Both the position numbers and the translations under genes were made by a program. Shown piece by piece: positions 61,770 to 64,000 of a stretch of DNA of 64,000 nt. A model generated the notes under the pieces. It was not told the DNA's origin, did not search any database, and saw only the letters and a program-made list of their open reading frames with translations. The stretch is from the NCBI RefSeq assembly GCF_003367905.1, contig NZ_CP029462.1:744001-808000 (forward strand). The letters are read 5' to 3'. The DNA comes from Megasphaera stantonii. Its GTDB lineage: Bacteria; Bacillota; Negativicutes; Veillonellales; Megasphaeraceae. The stretch's first letter is position 1, and each line of letters starts with the position of its first letter.

Positions 61770-62138
61770 TTATAATACTTCCGGAGCCAGGGAGATGATC
61801 TTCATGAAATCTTTTTCACGCAGTTCTCTGGCAACCGGCCCAAAAATACGAGTGCCTTTAGGGCTTTTATCATTATTGATTACGACAGCTGCATTTTCGT
61901 CGAAACGGATGTACGAACCGTCTACGCGGCGCAATCCTTTTTTAGAACGAACGATAACAGCCTTTACTACGTCGCCTTTCTTGACAACGCCACCGGGTGA
62001 TGCATCTTTAACAGACGCTGTAATGATATCGCCAATGTTGCCATATTTACGATATGAGCCACCCATGACCTGGATGCACAAAAGTTTCTTGGCACCGGTG
62101 TTATCGGCAACATTCAACATAGTTTCTTGCTGAATCAT
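61770..62138 (-). CDS. rplN: Ribosomal protein L14
   Basis: A 122-residue protein of exact family length: [40 protein letters not shown] and [20 protein letters not shown]. It contacts the small subunit at bridge B8. TAGGAGGTTAAGCC precedes the ATG. Confidence 0.98.
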   Translation of the reverse strand: MIQQETMLNVADNTGAKKLLCIQVMGGSYRKYGNIGDIITASVKDASPGGVVKKGDVVKAVIVRSKKGLRRVDGSYIRFDENAAVVINNDKSPKGTRIFGPVARELREKDFMKIISLAPEVL

Positions 62139-62164
62139 GGCTTAACCTCCTAGTTAATTCAAGC

Positions 62165-62419
62165 TTATTTAGCTGCTTCTACGATCGTCACAACTCTCCA
62201 GTGTTTCTGCTTGGACAGGGGACGGGTTTCTTCGATGCGTACGATATCGCCGATATGGCATTCGTTGTTTTCATCATGCGCTTTGAATTTTACAGTCGAA
62301 ATAATCGGTTTTTTGTACAGCTTATGCTGCGTCTTATATTCTACAGCAACAACAACGGTTTTGTCCATTTTATCGCTGACAACTTTACCTACGCGGATTT
62401 TCCGTTCGTTTCTTTCCAT
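62165..62419 (-). CDS. rpsQ: Ribosomal protein S17
   Basis: An 84-residue OB-fold protein, [20 protein letters not shown], then [23 protein letters not shown] at 62419 gives the usual family N-terminus; AAGGAGG lies 12 bases upstream, a rather long gap, and the frame opens ten codons earlier at a TTG that precedes that site. Confidence 0.95.
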   Translation of the reverse strand: MERNERKIRVGKVVSDKMDKTVVVAVEYKTQHKLYKKPIISTVKFKAHDENNECHIGDIVRIEETRPLSKQKHWRVVTIVEAAK

Positions 62420-62463
62420 CTGTGCTTGTAACCTCCTTTTAGATTCCAATCGAGTACGTTATC

Positions 62464-62664
62464 TTACGCCTGCGCTTTCAATTCTGCTTCACGCTGTACC
62501 GTTTTGATGCGGGCGATAGTCTTTTTAACTTCGCGGATACGCATTGGATTTTCTAATTGGCCGGTCGCATGTTGAAAACGGAGGTTAAACAATTCTTCTT
62601 TAAGGCTAACCACCTTTTCATCCATTTCGGCAGCGCTCAGAGCACGGATTTCTTTAACCTTCAT
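62464..62664 (-). CDS. rpmC: Ribosomal protein L29
   Basis: A 66-residue helical hairpin protein: [20 protein letters not shown] and [23 protein letters not shown] at 62664 has TAGGTGG eight bases upstream. The rplP stop at 62666 is two bases before this ATG. It sits at the peptide exit and contacts trigger factor and SRP. Confidence 0.96.
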   Translation of the reverse strand: MKVKEIRALSAAEMDEKVVSLKEELFNLRFQHATGQLENPMRIREVKKTIARIKTVQREAELKAQA

Positions 62665-62665
62665 T

Positions 62666-63091
62666 TTATTCACCACCTAATTCCTGACCTCTAACAACAA
62701 ACTTCGTTTTAATCGGCAGTTTATGGCTTGCAAGACGCATAGCTTCGCGAGCTACTTCTTCGCTTACACCGCCCATTTCAAAAAGTACGCGGCCCGGTTT
62801 AGCAACGGCTACCCAGTATTCGGGAGCGCCTTTACCGGAACCCATACGAGTGCCAGCCGGTTTAGCCGTAATCGGCTTATCCGGGAAAATTTTAATCCAA
62901 ACTTTACCGCCACGTTTGATATAACGAGTCATAGCAATACGGGCAGCTTCGATCTGACGGTTTGTAATCCAAGACGGTTCTGCTGCTACCAAACCGAAAT
63001 CGCCGTGAGCGACTTTATTGCCGCGCTGAGCCTGACCTTTCATGCGGCCGCGGAACTGTTTACGATATTTAACACGTTTTGGAATTAACAT
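62666..63091 (-). CDS. rplP: Ribosomal protein L16
   Basis: A 141-residue protein: [40 protein letters not shown] and [20 protein letters not shown]. It positions A-site tRNA. Its ATG overlaps the rpsC stop (TAATG). Confidence 0.98.
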   Translation of the reverse strand: MLIPKRVKYRKQFRGRMKGQAQRGNKVAHGDFGLVAAEPSWITNRQIEAARIAMTRYIKRGGKVWIKIFPDKPITAKPAGTRMGSGKGAPEYWVAVAKPGRVLFEMGGVSEEVAREAMRLASHKLPIKTKFVVRGQELGGE

Positions 63092-63762
63092 TATGCTTCA
63101 CTCCCTTCGTGTTTTTTCTGCGGAGCTTTTTTAGCTTCCGGCAGGATTTCACCTTTGTAAATCCAGCATTTTACGCCGATGCAGCCGTATGTCGTATGAG
63201 CTTCGGCAAAGCCGTAGTCGATATCGGCACGGAGCGTATGCAGAGGAATGGAGCCGTCGCGAACGCTTTCGCTGCGAGCGATTTCAGCGCCGCCTAAACG
63301 GCCGGAGCACATAATTTTAACGCCTTTAGCGCCCATGCGCATCGTACGGCCTACGCACTGTTTCATAGCGCGGCGGAAGCCGATACGGCGTTCGAGCTGG
63401 CTGGCTACGTTTTCAGCAACGAGGGTTGCGTCCATTTCAGCCTGTTTGATTTCGGCGATGTTAACGTCGACAGTTTTCGTCGTGAAAGCTTTCAGCGCTT
63501 TCTTAATATCTTCAATGCCTGCGCCGCCGCGGCCGATAACCATGCCCGGTTTAGCAGTATGGATAATCAATTTGATACGTTTTGCAGAACGTTCGATTTC
63601 AATACGAGAAACGCCTGCGATGAACAACTGTTTCTTTAAGAATTCACGGATTTTTACGTCTTCATTCAGAAGTGTTGCATAATCCTTTTCAGCATACCAT
63701 TTCGCATCCCAGGGTTTTACAACGCCAACACGAAATCCATGGGCATTAACTTTTTGACCCAC
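63091..63762 (-). CDS. rpsC: Ribosomal protein S3
   Basis: A 223-residue protein with the KH domain ([18 protein letters not shown]) and the C-terminal S3 domain ([20 protein letters not shown]). It forms the mRNA entry and helicase site. GTG start after AAGGAGGGAAACGTA. It overlaps rplP by one base. Confidence 0.98.
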   Translation of the reverse strand: MGQKVNAHGFRVGVVKPWDAKWYAEKDYATLLNEDVKIREFLKKQLFIAGVSRIEIERSAKRIKLIIHTAKPGMVIGRGGAGIEDIKKALKAFTTKTVDVNIAEIKQAEMDATLVAENVASQLERRIGFRRAMKQCVGRTMRMGAKGVKIMCSGRLGGAEIARSESVRDGSIPLHTLRADIDYGFAEAHTTYGCIGVKCWIYKGEILPEAKKAPQKKHEGSEA

Positions 63763-63775
63763 TACGTTTCCCTCC

Positions 63776-64000
63776 TTATGCTCTTTCTTTTACGACAACA
63801 GTCAAATGACTGGAATGTTTCAAAATCTTGAAAGCCTGTCCACGGCTGCGCGGGTGAATACGTTTCATCGTGGAGTCCTGGTCGACAAAAATTTCCGAAA
63901 CATACAATTTATCTACATTCATGTCGTTGTTGTGTTCCGCGTTCGCTACGGCGGAGCGCAGTGCTTTTTCAACTACGCGGGAACCGACTTTCGGCGTAAA
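63776..64000 (-). CDS. rplV: Ribosomal protein L22, 5' end cut by window
   Basis: The last 74 codons of L22, read on the minus strand from the window edge. [20 protein letters not shown] and the end [16 protein letters not shown] are the L22 C-terminal half that lines the exit tunnel. The stop is at 63776-63778, 14 bases before rpsC. The rest of the S10 operon lies beyond the window. Confidence 0.95.
   Translation of the reverse strand, partial: FTPKVGSRVVEKALRSAVANAEHNNDMNVDKLYVSEIFVDQDSTMKRIHPRSRGQAFKILKHSSHLTVVVKERA

Overview
The window reads as a chromosome segment of a diderm firmicute (class Negativicutes; Megasphaera or a close relative is my best guess). The grounds are the Firmicutes-style S10-spc-alpha ribosomal order with a KOW RNA-binding gene between map and infA, a zinc-lid adenylate kinase, the peptide and amino-acid fermentation genes, and GC-rich housekeeping genes with strong GGAGG ribosome binding sites. 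The genus is an inference.

Layout. Positions 1-12,000 are metabolic: the end of a cation-efflux transporter, a three-gene molybdenum hydroxylase (xanthine dehydrogenase type) operon, phosphonoacetaldehyde hydrolase divergent from a DeoR regulator, a BMP-type binding protein, and a cysteine desulfidase-like protein, peptidase T and AbgT transporter group. Positions 12,400-16,700 hold three zinc-ribbon or membrane proteins and a NERD-domain helicase. Positions 17,200-46,240 form one very long, visibly AT-rich, minus-strand gene cluster. Positions 46,500-51,100 hold a lone FtsK-gamma domain protein, two HTH/WYL regulators, tRNA-Ser(GCU), an LRAT-fold protein and an IS110 scrap. Positions 51,100-64,000 hold a thiamine-binding protein, a Nudix hydrolase and a DUF3783 gene, then the alpha, spc and part of the S10 ribosomal operons, all on the minus strand.

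The centre of interest is the 29-kb cluster. It encodes the parts of a contractile injection machine: a VgrG/gp27-gp5 spike, an Hcp-like tube protein, a long sheath-like protein, a DUF4280 PAAR-like tip fused to an AHH nuclease, an Imm11-like immunity candidate and putative baseplate proteins. These are interleaved with five different Hsp70-like ATPases and five coiled-coil or GrpE-like partners. One Hsp70 is fused to a VWA domain, one carries three tandem repeats of an unnamed domain of about 126 residues, and one carries an unknown N-terminal domain of about 350 residues. No ClpV, TssJ, TssL, TssM or tape measure is visible. I propose an Hsp70-dependent, type VI-like injection system.

Two nearly identical IS30-family elements sit inside the cluster in the same orientation. 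Each is flanked by its own 2-bp duplication, and the pre-insertion sequence can be rebuilt. One insertion cut the 3' end off a glycosyltransferase-like gene and the other replaced the last three codons of a GrpE-like gene. Recombination between them would delete the whole injectisome core.
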